A stretch of DNA of 42,500 bases from Prorocentrum cordatum (Eukaryota; Sar; Dinophyceae; Prorocentrales; Prorocentraceae), in contig CAUYUJ010002077.1 of the NCBI GenBank assembly GCA_963575745.1, forward strand, positions 1 through 42,500, given 5' to 3'. Below are positions 21,641 through 31,444 of the stretch, one piece after another. The position numbers were made by a program, and so were the translations under genes. The notes beneath the pieces are model-generated. The model was given only the letters and a program-made list of their open reading frames with translations, did not search any database and was not told the DNA's origin. Numbering within the stretch: the first letter of the stretch is position 1; every line of letters starts with the position of its first letter.

Positions 21641-21815
21641 GTTCGGGGATGGACAGACCTCCCTTTAGTAAAACGTGGTTTAGTGAAAACGACCTCGGGC
21701 CCAAACCTGGCGGGCGCAAGCCTGGAAAATAGCGGCCGCGGCGCCCTCTCGAGAACCGAAAACGGACAATTCACTAATCGACGTGTCAGGGTAGGAGGTC
21801 TGTCCACCCCCGAAT
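21641..21815. mobile_element. MITE-like element with 22-bp terminal inverted repeats
   Basis: GTTCGGGGATGGACAGACCT (plus CC) at 21641-21662 is matched at 20 of 22 positions by the reverse complement of 21794-21815. TAGTGAA follows about 18 bp inside each end, also inverted (21681; complement near 21774). The element is 175 bp with no coding capacity. Target duplication is not evident. Confidence 0.7.
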
Positions 21816-21859
21816 AGTGCGCGCGGAACCGGCGAACACGTCCAGGGGAACGGCTCGGG

Positions 21860-22015
21860 GAGGGGGGGGAGAAGCATCGACCCGGCGTCTGCGATACATC
21901 GCCGATAGATCGGCGATAGGCCCCCGATAGTTTGTCCGAACGCTCCTGGGTGGGGGTGGGCTGTCAGGCCCCTGACGGCGATCAGTGGGCGATGGGGGGT
22001 CGATGCATCCCACCC
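21860..22015. mobile_element. small fold-back element 1
   Basis: GGAGAAGCATCGACCC...ATCGCCG (21868-21910) pairs with the complement of CGGCGATCAG...GGGTCGATGCATCCCACC (21976-22012). The left arm also holds a short hairpin, TCGCCGATAGATCGGCGA. It shares ATCGCCGAT words with element 2 (22366-22590). Confidence 0.55.
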
Positions 22016-22365
22016 TGAACATTTCCTCCTCAATGGTCCTGGTCGTCTGTTTTTTTTTCTCTGGTCATAACTCGGGTCCCGGGCGGCCGCTCGGGATGAT
22101 CCTGGCACTCCCAGAAGCATCTTCGCCTGAAACCTCGTATCTCGAACGCCTCGCTGGCGCAGGGCCACCCTTGCGCGTAACTGAAATCGGGGCGGTCGCG
22201 TGCGCGCCGAATGGGCATCGTTTAACCGATCCCTATCCCCACTGGCGTGGCCTGGGACTCACTGGCCGATCTACCCACCTAGATTGGTATTCAGCCTATT
22301 ACGTTCGGGCTTCGAGGGGCCTACGTATCCGATATCCCCAACTGGGGTGGTGGGATGGTGGGGCT

Positions 22366-22590
22366 GAGATACTCGAGGCCTCCTGAATGGGTTCCGATTG
22401 AATGGGGTCGGAGGATCGCGCCGCATCGCCGATGCATCGTCAGCGATGCACTGGCGACGTCGACGTGGACAAAGTCGGGCTGTGCATGGAGCCCCATCGT
22501 CGGTGCATCGCCGATGCAGGGCGATCATCTGACCCCAGTGGCTACTCGGACCCCACTTGGGAGGCTTTGAGATACCATTGCCCGGTTCGA
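22366..22590. mobile_element. small fold-back element 2
   Basis: Arms of about 85-100 bp pair imperfectly: GGGGTCGGAGGATCGCGCCG, then CATCGCCGATGCA (22403-22442), against the complement of TGCATCGCCGATGCAGGGCG, then ATCATCTGACCCC (22505-22538). Matching continues outward (AGGCCTCC, GGGTTCCGA). The loop lies at about 22451-22487. It carries no gene. Confidence 0.6.
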
Positions 22591-22672
22591 GGGCCTTCTC
22601 CTTCTCGCTTCCCCCCCTCGCTCGCCGCCAACTAGCGATACCATGGCTCGAAGGGGATGGGATGGGCTTCCG

Positions 22673-23020
22673 CACCCCCGACGTTGTGATTCTTGTCACA
22701 ACGTCGACCCCCAGAGGTCTGGACCCCTTCCCCGGGACCAGTTTTTCGTCCTGGATAGTTTTTCGACGGCCCCGAGGCCCAGCAAGGACCCACAAAGACC
22801 GAAAATCCTGGCAAACCTCCCGTCGCGATTCTTCCACGACGCGACGAAGTACACGTCGCTCATGTCTAATCGTGCTCATTTCTAAGTGTGTTCTTTTCTA
22901 CTTGTTCCTGGCCCCCTAGTGGCCAGGAAGAGGCCCAGGATAAAACAGTTAGAAATGAAACAATCTTGCCCCCAAAAAATTCAAAGAACTTTCGAAGAGC
23001 TCAACACGAAAAATGTGTCT
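22673..23020 (+). repeat. dispersed repeat, copy 1
   Basis: CAACGTCGACCCCCAGAGGT, TAGTTTTTCGACGGCCCCGA and AACCTCCCGTCGCGATTCTT are matched in order at 25325-25573, followed by similar AATTCAAAGAAC and GAAAAATGTGT ends. This copy is interrupted by about 85 bp absent from copy 2. Confidence 0.8.
22876..22958. mobile_element. 83-bp inverted-repeat insertion inside the dispersed repeat
   Basis: TCATTTCTAA (22876-22885) and TTAGAAATGA (22949-22958) are perfect inverted ends. Inside is a second hairpin, TTCCTGGCC - CCCTAGT - GGCCAGGAA (22905-22929). The other copy of the host repeat reads straight through (near 25518), so this looks like an insertion. Confidence 0.65.
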
Positions 23021-23084
23021 GGGCTTTTAGACCCCCGACGTCGCGATTCCTGGCGGAGCTGGGTGAAATTCCGTGCCCGCCAGT

Positions 23085-23112
23085 GACTGAGTGACTGACT
23101 GACTGACTGAAT
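23085..23112. repeat. (GACT)n tract
   Basis: TGACTGAGTGACTGACTGAC and following repeats, a short tetranucleotide microsatellite before the 43/49-bp array. Confidence 0.9.
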
Positions 23113-23124
23113 GTCAGGAGGGCA

Positions 23125-24485
23125 CCCTGAACAACACATTTCCAACCGCCCGCGGGCGCGCAACCGCAACTGGGCGAAACATTTCAATCCGTCCGCGGGC
23201 GCGCAACTGCAACCGCAACTTGGCGACACATTTCAACCCGCCCGCGGGCGCGCAACCGCAACCGCAACTGGGCGACACATTTCTAACCGCCCGCGGGCGC
23301 GCCACCGCAACTGGGCGACACATTTCGGCTGGCCCGCGGGCGCGCAGCCGCAATCGCCACTGCGCGACATATTTCAACCCGCCCGCGGGCACGCAACCGC
23401 AACCGCAAATGGGCGACACATTTCGGCCCGTCCGCGGGCGCACAACCGCAACTGGGCCACACGTTTCGACCCGCCCGCGGGCGCACAACCGCAACCGCAC
23501 CTGGGCGCCACATTTCGACCCGCCCGCGGGCGCGCAACCGCAACTGGGCGACACATTCCAAACCGCCCGCGAGCACGCAACCGCAACCGCAACTGGGCGA
23601 CACATTTCAGCCAGCCCGCGGGCGCGCAACCGCAACCGCAACTGCGCGACATATTTAAACCCGCCCGCGGGCACGCAACCGCAACCGCACCTGGGCGACA
23701 CATTTCGACCCGCCCGCGGGCGCGCATCCGCACCTGGGCGACACATTTCGACCCGCCCGCGGGCGCGCAACCGCAACCGCACCTGGGCGACACATTTCAA
23801 CCCGCCCGCGGGCGCGCAACCGCAACTGGGCGAGATATTTCCACCCGCCCGTGGGCGCGCAACCGCAGACGCAACTGGGCGCCACATTTCGACCCGCCCG
23901 CGGGCGCGCAAGAACCACCGCATATGGGCGGCACATTTCAACCCGCCCGCGGGCGCGCAACCGCAATCGCAACTACGCATTTCGAACCGCCAACCGGCGC
24001 GCAACTGCAACCGCACCTGGGCGACACATTTCAAACCGCCCGCGGGCGCGCCACCGCAAATGGGCGACACAACTCAACCCGCCCGCGGGCGCGCTATCGC
24101 AACTGGGCGACACATTTCAGCCGGCTCGCGGGCGCGCAATCGCAACCGCAACTGGGCGACGTATTTTAACCCGCCCGCGGGCGCGCAACCGCAACCGCAC
24201 CTGGTAGACACATTTCGACCCGCCCGCGGGCGCGCAACCGCAACCACAACCGGACCACACATTTTAACCCTCCCGCGGGCGCGCAACCGCAACTGGGCGG
24301 CACATTTCAATCCGCCCGCGGGCGCGCAACCGCAACCGCAACTACGCGACGCATTTCGACCCGCCCGCGGGCGCGCAACCGCAGACGCAACAACGCGACA
24401 CATTTCGGCCCGTCCGCGGGCGCACAACCGCAACTGGGCGGCACATTTCCACCCTTCCGCGGGCGCGCAACCGCAACCGCATCGC
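23125..24485. repeat. 43/49-bp tandem array, 29 units
   Basis: The unit is ACATTTCGACCCGCCCGCGG, then GCGCGCAACCGCAACTGGGCG. Units contain one or two AACCGC words, giving lengths of 43 or 49 bp. The ATTTC anchor recurs at 23138, 23181, 23230, 23279, 23322 and so on to 24446. Variants recur at about 283 bp (23322/23604 and 23370/23653), pointing to duplication of six-unit blocks. Each unit carries the palindrome GCCCGCGGGC. Frames across it on both strands are artefacts. Confidence 0.95.
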
Positions 24486-24944
24486 TCACCTGCCGCCCTC
24501 CTCCAAGGGATCTGATGCGGAGGAAGGGTGGGGGGGAGGTAGGAGGGAGGGGGGAGGGAGGAGGGAGGCGGGAGGGAGGAAAAAGTCGGGGGGGAGAGAG
24601 GGGAGACGGAGGGAGGTTAGGGAGCTCACAATGATTGGGGGCGGACAATTTCTGCCCCCCCCCCCCCCCGTTCCACGCAAGTGGATCTCCACAAGGCTCC
24701 AGACCCTGGATTCCTTATCCAAGGCCTCCGCGGTCAGCTAACGGGATGGGTGGGTTAACCGCTCCCGTGGGGGGAAACGAGGCTTTGACAGAAATGGTAC
24801 GTTGCGCCGCCTACCGTGACGTTGGGGGGGGGCGATGCCACGGGGATCGGTCGCGCGTTCACCGCGCGCAAGCTGCCCGCGGAAGTAGGTGCATCGGCGC
24901 CGTCTTATTCATGCAGTCTGCAGCGTCTTATTCATGATCTGGTG
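24486..24944. other. GGGA-rich tract, poly-C run and mixed sequence
   Basis: 24516-24620 is G/A-rich (GGAGGGAGGAGG). 24655-24669 is 15 C. The remainder shows no gene. Confidence 0.55.
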
Positions 24945-25200
24945 CAGGAGCAGGTGGAGGAGGAGGGGGAGGAGGACGAGGAGGAGGTAAAGGAGGAGGA
25001 GGAGGAGGAGCAGGACCAGGACGAGGAGGAGAACGAACAGGAGGAGGAAGAGGAGGAGGAGGAGGAGGAGGAGGAGGAGGAGGAGGAGGAGAACCAGGAT
25101 GGCCAGGAGGAGGACGAGGACGATGGGGAGGGGGATGCCAGGGTGGTGCTGCTTGAGAAGGTGCAGGAGCAGGTGCTTGTTGCGGAGGACGGAGGAGGAT
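24945..25200. repeat. GGA-rich microsatellite
   Basis: GGAGGAGGAGG interrupted by GAC/CAG, purest at 25043-25092. Glu-rich plus frames and Pro/Leu-rich minus frames are artefacts. Confidence 0.88.
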
Positions 25201-25324
25201 GAGGGAGTGGACGTCAAGGAGGATATGGGCGTGGACGTGGATGTCTTCCTCGCGGCCTCCGGGCGTGACCCGCGGTTCTCCGCCGGGACATTGCAGCGGG
25301 GAATCCCCATTCCACGCTGCTGCC

Positions 25325-25573
25325 TTTGATGTGTGTCGCAACGTCGACCCCCAAAGGTCTGGACCTTGTCCCGGGGACCAGTGTTTCGTCCTCCATAGTT
25401 TCTCGACGGCCCCGAGGCCCGGCACGGGCCCCCGGAGACCGAGAATCCCAGACAACCTCCCGTCGCGATTCTTCCACAACCGACGAGGTACACGTCGTTC
25501 CTTTCTAATCGCGCTCATATCGTGCCCCCCGAAAAGTCAAAGAACTGTCGAATAACAAGACATGAGAAATGGG
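25325..25573 (+). repeat. dispersed repeat, copy 2 (uninterrupted)
   Basis: Matches 22690-23020 in order, without the 83-bp insertion. It ends CCCCCCGAAAAGTCAAAGAAC and GAGAAATGGGT (the first of these shares AAAGTCAAAGAAC with copy 1's AAATTCAAAGAAC). Confidence 0.8.
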
Positions 25574-25795
25574 TAGGGGCCAGGCGAGGCAGAGCGAGGC
25601 GCGCGGCGAAGCTCGCGCGGCGAAGCTCGCGCGGCGAAGCTCGCGCGGCGTCCGCGCGGGGGGCGGCCCTCCCCGCCCACGGCGGGGCCGTCAGGGGCGG
25701 CCCGGCTCGCTCGGGGCGGCGGTCCCTGGCGGACTCTTCGCGGCGGCGGCGGCGGCGACGAGGACGACGAAAACAACGACGACGACGACGACGAA

Positions 25796-25854
<59 letters not shown>

Positions 25855-25874
25855 CTGCGGCAACGGCGGCGGGG

Positions 25875-25913
<39 letters not shown>

Positions 25914-26331
25914 AGCGGACGACAGCTACAGAGGCGACGGGGACGACTGCAAAGACGACGACGACGACGGCGGCGGCGGCGACAACGGCGGTGGCGGCCG
26001 CGGCGGAAGCGGTGGCGGCGGTGGCGGAAGTGGCGGCGGCTACGGCGTCGACGACGACGACGTCCTCGTCGTCGTCTCGGAAGCTTCGGCGGAGGGGGGG
26101 GGGCTTGCTGGAGGACCTCACCGCCACGGCTGGCTGCAGCTCGAGAAGCTGGCCAGGAAGCGGACGCGCCGCGCAGGGGGGCCAGTACGAGGCCTACTGG
26201 CCGGAGGCACCTGCGTGGACGAGGGGGCCAGGACACGTGCGGACGAAGAATAACCAGACTAGCCAGGAGGAGAAACAGGACAAGAAGAAAAAACAATGTC
26301 AGCTGGCGTGGGCCCCAATCCGTGCGTTGTT
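25574..26331. repeat. GCG/CGA/CGG-rich sequence
   Basis: 25600-25650 repeats GCGGCGAAGCTCGC three times. 25735-25920 is CGACGACGAC with patches of CGGCGG, and 25965-26040 is GGCGGCGGTGG. 26070-26331 is mixed. Arg/Thr/Asp- and Gly-rich frames reflect the triplets, and no gene is supported. Confidence 0.8.
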
Positions 26332-26521
26332 GCACTGTGGTGGTGGGAGCTGTGTGGTGGGAGCTGTGTGGTGTAAGCTTTGTGGAATAAGCTATGTGGT
26401 GTGAGTTCTGGATAAGAAAACTATGCGTTGTAAGATAGGGTGCAAACTACGTCGCGTAAGCCAGGCGGTGTGCACGGGAGGTGGAAGCTATGGAAAGCAA
26501 GCTATGTGGTGCAAGCTATGT

Positions 26522-26675
26522 TTAGGCCGGGCATGTCACCCTATAGGCGGATTTTTGACGAAAAACACATCCAGGACATACACCACAAATGCGCAAAAAT
26601 AGTCAAACAATCGTCCCCCGACTATTTTTTGAGTGTTTTTAAATGCCCCCCTGTAGAGGGACAGGCCCGACTCAA
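26522..26675 (+). mobile_element. MITE family 1, copy E
   Basis: A 154-bp element. The left end TTAGGCCGGGCATGTCACCC, followed by TATAGGCGGATTT, pairs with the complement of CTGTAGAGGGACAGGCCCGA (plus CTCAA). The interior includes CGTCCCCCGACTATTTTTTG. Flanks AGCTATGT and AGCTATGC agree at 7 of 8 positions, consistent with an 8-bp duplication, although the host array contains this word repeatedly. Confidence 0.85.
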
Positions 26676-26739
26676 AGCTATGCTGTGCAGCGCTTGCGGT
26701 GCAAGCTATACGGTGGAAGCTCTGTGGCGAAGGCTATGT

Positions 26740-26904
26740 TTAAGTCGGGTTTGTCCCCTTACAGGGAGGATTTGGGGCGAAAAAATAGATATACGCAACA
26801 AATAATCCAAAAAGAAGTCGCAACTGGTCAAACTAAAATCGTTCCCCGACTATTGTTTGACTATTTCTGAATATTCCTCCGATAAAAGCACAGGCCCGAC
26901 ATAA
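26740..26904 (+). mobile_element. MITE family 1, copy F
   Basis: A 165-bp element. The left end TTAAGTCGGGTTTGTCCCC pairs with the complement of GCACAGGCCCGACATAA. The interior includes CGTTCCCCGACTATTGTTTG and GAATATTCCTCC. Flanks GGCTATGT and GGCAATGT agree at 7 of 8 positions. Confidence 0.85.
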
Positions 26905-27067
26905 GGCAATGTGGCAAAAGCTGCCACGTCGTGGAACAAATCAGAGCACTGGTCGTCAACGAGGCGCCCACGAGGCGGCGACGTGGCGCAACATCGGGAA
27001 GGACCCACCCAACGCCCGCGAGGCGGCCACGAGGCGGCACAGAATGCCCACCCACATCCTTGCTTCC

Positions 27068-27240
27068 AAGCTCCTCCTCCTCCTCCTCCTCCTCCTCCTC
27101 CTCCTCCTCCTCCTCCTTCTCTCCTCTGCCTCCTCCCCTCCTCCTCCTCCTCCTCCTCCTCCTCCTCCTCCTTCTCTCCCCCTCCTCCTCCTCCCTCCTC
27201 CCTCTTTTCCCCTTCCTTCTCCACCTCCTCCTCCTCCTTT
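27068..27240. repeat. (TCC)n microsatellite on the 3' side of the LINE
   Basis: CTC/TCC tracts at 27073-27118 and 27135-27175, and impure TCC to 27240. It has the same strand orientation as the tract at 33486-33549 on the other side of the element. Confidence 0.9.
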
Positions 27241-27420
27241 CCAGTGGCTCTCTCATTGCTCCTTCCAATCCATGATCGATAAGGGCTGTGGGAAAATAAA
27301 GGAAGTGAGAAGGCAAAGAACAATGAATTAGAGGTAGCGCATCTTGCCCCACCACTCGCCGCCAGGGTCCACGTCTGGGCGAGCCAGGGGCCAAGGACGC
27401 GTCAAGTGCAAGCCCTTAGG

Positions 27421-28485
27421 TCATGGGCACTTGCCACTCAGAATCTGAGACCTCTGTTGCTTGAAGATCTTGCTGCAGGGCTCACCGATCTTACGGGGAA
27501 GGCCCGATGTATAGGCCCCGCAACGCGTACAAAACACTAAGGGTATATTGGCCTCTACAATGCGACACACGTGCAACTTGTGTGGGGGAGAGACTTCTAG
27601 CTCCACCACCTGCCTAAGGCTGGGGGCCAGGGCGACACGCGGGCTCTTGGGTCGCTGATTGCTGAAGGCGCGGGCACATTGGACGCACCTCCACGCTAAA
27701 CCAGTCCAGAGCACACGGTGAGGGCGACCGCTGGAGACAACCTTCGGCCTCGGGATGGACGGATTGCGGGCTAACTCCCCGAAGAGAACTTTAGCTTTCG
27801 GGATCTCTAAGAGAGTATTGGCCATACCTACAGCTACTTCCTCCCAGCCCGCTAAACACACCTCGTATTTGTTAATGTCATGAAGGACCCCGTGATGATG
27901 ACGTTTAGCTCCATCTTTTGCTAGCTCATCGGCTTTGGCGTTGCCCCGCTGGTGTCGCAGGGCAACTCCCGCGAGCTCACCTTGCACATGGTCCTTGACT
28001 TTTTTTCAGACTCCCCTGGGGAACTGCTGAACGGTCAAGGGCACGCCATACTTCTGACAGCGGACTGGCACCTGACATAGCCTTACAAGGATCTCGATAT
28101 CCTCCTAGCAACGCGTCGCAATCAATATGAACCAAATACTCGGCCCCGTCGGGGTCGCCATCCTGATCTGGCTCGAGGTGCGCGAGGCCAGACAGGAGCG
28201 CATAAACTTCGCCGAAAACAGAACTCTGGGGAAGGAAACCAGGAACGTTTCCATAGATGCCTCTGATAAAACCACCCTCCTCGTTCACAGAGACAAAACC
28301 CCATCCAGCTCTGCAAACAAAATCGTAGGTACCGCCGTAACAGGACCCATCACTATACAGATACTCGCTCTTGTTGAATCGGAAAGGTTCGACGGGCCCG
28401 TCAGGGCCCACGAAAAATATCTCCCCTTCCCAGGTCGGTTCCTGCAGGTCGTTCGGCACAGGGAGCCGCAAAGATCTGAAGAAAG

Positions 28486-28548
<63 letters not shown>

Positions 28549-28693
28549 GATCCTCTGGCCCTGCCCCCAGTCCTGCCGCTGCCCATTCTGCTGGGAGAAG
28601 CTTTGCTCGGCGATCTGCCAGAGCTGGGCATTCAAAGCACCTGTGCCATACTCCGTCGATGGCGCCGTGCACTCCGTCGCGGCACAGCGGGCA
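27421..28693 (-). pseudogene. zinc segment, RNase H and Cys-rich tail of LINE ORF2
   Basis: CPLCRDGVHG...WHRCFEC (28693-28630) is a C2HC-type segment common at the end of LINE reverse transcriptases. After a 61-nt T run (poly-Phe) the RNase H domain shows YLYSDGS (first Asp), GEVYALLSGL (Glu) and HIDCDALL (second Asp). After a frameshift at about 27980 comes RGNAKADELAKDGA (last Asp), so all four metal ligands are present. The end has WRCVQCARAF and FCTRCGAY...GEPC, a Cys-rich tail I associate with dinoflagellate elements. RNase H would remove template RNA during second-strand synthesis. Confidence 0.82.
28486..28546 (+). repeat. 61-nt A run inside the LINE
   Basis: Uninterrupted A on plus (T on the coding strand), between the zinc segment and RNase H. 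It keeps the 298-codon minus frame open as poly-Phe, but no such insert is expected in the protein. Confidence 0.97.
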
Positions 28694-28796
28694 GAGCGGC
28701 CCAAGCTGGTGGCCCCACTTGTGCAGGTGACTGGCCGTCACATAAGACCGAGTGAACACTTGCTTCATTACTCGTTTTTGGAGCTTGCTCTGGCAC

Positions 28797-30712
28797 TTAG
28801 AGTTCCAGAAGGACCGAAGGGGGTTCCACCCATAGGCCACGCTCCAAAATCTCAACAGCACGCTCGTGCTCACTGTCTGTCAGCCTGCGCTGTATACTCT
28901 GCTGCACGAACTCCTCACCTAGGTCCCCGACGAAATATTTTGAAACGGATACATACGGTATGCCAGATAGAACACAGGGGGCCCCATCCCGCATGGTAAA
29001 CATCCCAGGACCACGGATCGACCATCCAGCTCTGGATACCCATTGCAGCATATCCCCGACAGGGCCCCGAGCCAAACACTCCCAGGAAGCATTCGGACGA
29101 CGTTCCTGAAAAAGGTGAACCTCATGGACCAGCTTGACCAGATCCCCCACAGCAACACAATCCCCAGGCCGAAGTTTCTCGTCCGTGGTTAACCAGAACT
29201 CCTTCGCAAAACGGGTTAGGGTCGCGCCTGCATGTCTGATCGGGTCCTTGCTGGGCTCCAGGGCAAGAGCTAGGTTAAGGTCGGCCCCGCAGGTGGTGAG
29301 ACCTAAAAAGCCAGCAGCTTCAGACCAGCTCTCGGGGCGCCCACCCCACCACCTCCTCGCCGTGCGTAGTCGCCGGCTTGACTCCACAAAACCAAGCTTT
29401 GGCCGTGGATCGTTCCGGGTTTTTCAGGCTGCGTATCTTGGCAAGACGGGCCCTCCCTTTCCTCCACCTCTCCTTTCGTTTAGCCTTGGCCTGGGGTCTG
29501 GTCATGGACTTCCCAGGCGCAAAGTCCACTCCCAAGTTGATGATAGAGTGGTTAAACTCGCCTGCGTACTGCCCCAGCTGACTCTGCGCGAGCTCCACAA
29601 GCTCGGTGCTGGCGCCAGTGATCGCAAACTTGTTAAAGGCAAAGCGCAGGTTGAAGAGAGAGGACAGCTGCTCTACCAAGAAAGCCATAGCCAGGGCCAT
29701 ATTTCTAACACACAACTGTGAATACATCTATCGTACACGTTCAGCGAGAAGCCGTCTATGTGAACAGCTAATGTAAGTGCGAACCTGAGCTCCTGGAACC
29801 GATTTACAGTGGGTATGCAGTAACATTTGATTTCAAACGTCGCAGTACTACTCCCAGCAACGACCCCCTGCCCAGGCTCCAGCTCCTCCGAAACCATCCC
29901 CTCCATACTGAGTACCCTAGCCCAGCGATGTGTGTGTATGGCAAAGCGCACCGTGGATAGGGGGTATTGCCAGTCCGTGCAAGCTCGAACTAGTTGCGGA
30001 TGCTGTACATGCTCATAACATTGCTTTGGATCTCCTAGAACCTTATGAGCCTCTTGACGATTTGCTACAGCAAGATCTCCACGTATCTGCTGCCTCCAAA
30101 CAGTGTCGACCGCACTGCAGCCTGGGGCCATGGAAAATACACCTTGATCGGGAACTTTCTTCTCCCACTCTTTGCAGTGCCTCGAATGCCATCGGGATGT
30201 CATTCTGATAGGGCTCTGAAAGAATCCGATCGGACGCCTGCCTGAGGCGGGCTTCTGGAAGAGAGCCACGACAAGCTTGTGCATCCAGCTCGGCGTGGAG
30301 CCGAGCACGGTCATGAGGCCCATGACCAGACTGAAGGCAATAAGGGCTGGTCGGCTTAAAAGATGATTGTGGCGGGGATGAAATCCATCTGCTGCAATCG
30401 TCGAACGTTTGAAACTCTTACTCAAAACCGTGATTTCTTCTGCATCAGGAGGTTTCGGAATGAACATGTCCTGGGGCCACTCTAGCTCCTCGTGCTCCTC
30501 CTTCTGATCCTCTCCCCAAGCCTTCCTCCACTTCTGGACCTCATCCGAAAACTGGCTGGCGAGACGCGACGTGTGCATGCCGTCATCTGTCGGGAGCAAG
30601 GCCTGACGCTTGTTGGCCGCCACCTTGGCGTAGGCGCGAGCCCACTTCGCTCCACCTGACAGGGCCTCCGAGCACCAGTCTCTCCATTTCTGTCCTTTCT
30701 CGTGTTTTTCCC
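28797..30712 (-). pseudogene. reverse transcriptase domain of LINE ORF2
   Basis: From the G-run at 30713 the frame is open through WRDWCSEAL and into the 316-codon frame that starts at 30623. Seen in order: ADGFHPRH (fingers, residues 78-85), RPIGFFQSPIRM (130-141), GDPKQCYEHV (palm motif A, Asp198), EPGQGVVAGSSTAT (motif B position) and HIDGFSLN (29762-29751) where a YxDD-type box is expected. The second Asp of the catalytic pair is Gly. After a frameshift the thumb continues (INLGVDFAPGK, then HGEEVVGW, 29727-29320), and then ADLNLALALEPSKDP (29387-28797). Confidence 0.85.
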
Positions 30713-30782
30713 GGGGGGGGGGGGGGGGGGGGGAGCGGGTTGGGGGGGGGGGGGGGGGGGGGGGGGGGGTGGGGGGGGGGGG
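30713..30782 (+). repeat. G runs inside the LINE (21, 28 and 12 G)
   Basis: Three G runs are separated by AGCGGGTT and a single T. They lie between the endonuclease linker and the reverse transcriptase and coincide with a frame change. Minus strand reads poly-Pro. Confidence 0.97.
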
Positions 30783-31444
30783 TAGATGGAGGACATATAG
30801 GAGGCAAGCTGATGTTGTGCAAGGAGTGACCCAGCTCGCATCTCCAGATGCTCAATTTCACTTGGGACCCGCAGAGGATCGACCGCTTCGCGGAGCAGAC
30901 TGGCCCACATAACTAGACCGCCAGGGAAATGATACTTGAAAATACCTCCTGTCCTCGTCGCTGACCAAGTAGAGCGAACCAAGCTTCTGAAATAATCTGA
31001 GTGTTCCAAATAGTTGCCACTCCTGAGCAGACTGCACAACCCGTGGGTCCTCTGAGCCAGCCAATGCATCGCACGATATGGGCTCCAGGTGGGGGACCTC
31101 TTGGTGCAAAGAAGCTCGCCTAAAGGAATCTCCTGAGTGCTGCGCGGGCTACCTCCTCGGGCTCCTTGAGGGAAACATTGAAGAGACCCCTGGAGCTCTC
31201 CCCAAGACCTTTCACACCAAGATTGGTAGTTAGCATCTAGACCTGCTTGGAGTCCTCCGACTTCGTCTGGACGCGGAAGTCGATATCCTTCGGGAACCTG
31301 ACGAGGCTGCAGGAGACATTCTAGGTTGTCCACCAGGTCCTGGTAGTCTGGGGGCTCTGGGGCGGGCCCAACGGGCAAGTCCACTGGGAGCTTGGCGTAC
31401 TCCATCAAACGGTGAAGCGAGAGCTTATCAAGATCCGTCTTAAA

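Larger units (their letters stand above)
26332..26940. repeat. short-period array, GTGGTGCAAGCTATGT, split by two insertions
   Basis: A degenerate unit of about 16-18 bp (GTGGTGYAAGCTATGT) runs from 26332 to 26520. It continues at 26676-26739 and 26905-26940. The two gaps are exactly the MITE copies at 26522-26675 and 26740-26904. Confidence 0.75.

Noticed and set aside
21082-21732. 216-codon plus frame as a host gene
   Set aside because: It runs into the 21641-21815 inverted-repeat element and overlaps minus frames of equal length. No motif is recognised.
23111-24515. CRISPR-like array
   Set aside because: Units adjoin without unique spacers, and the length variation comes from an extra AACCGC word. 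No cas-like gene is present.
24945-25200. Acidic Glu-rich nuclear protein
   Set aside because: The Glu run is the GGA microsatellite, and the frame has no non-repeat core.
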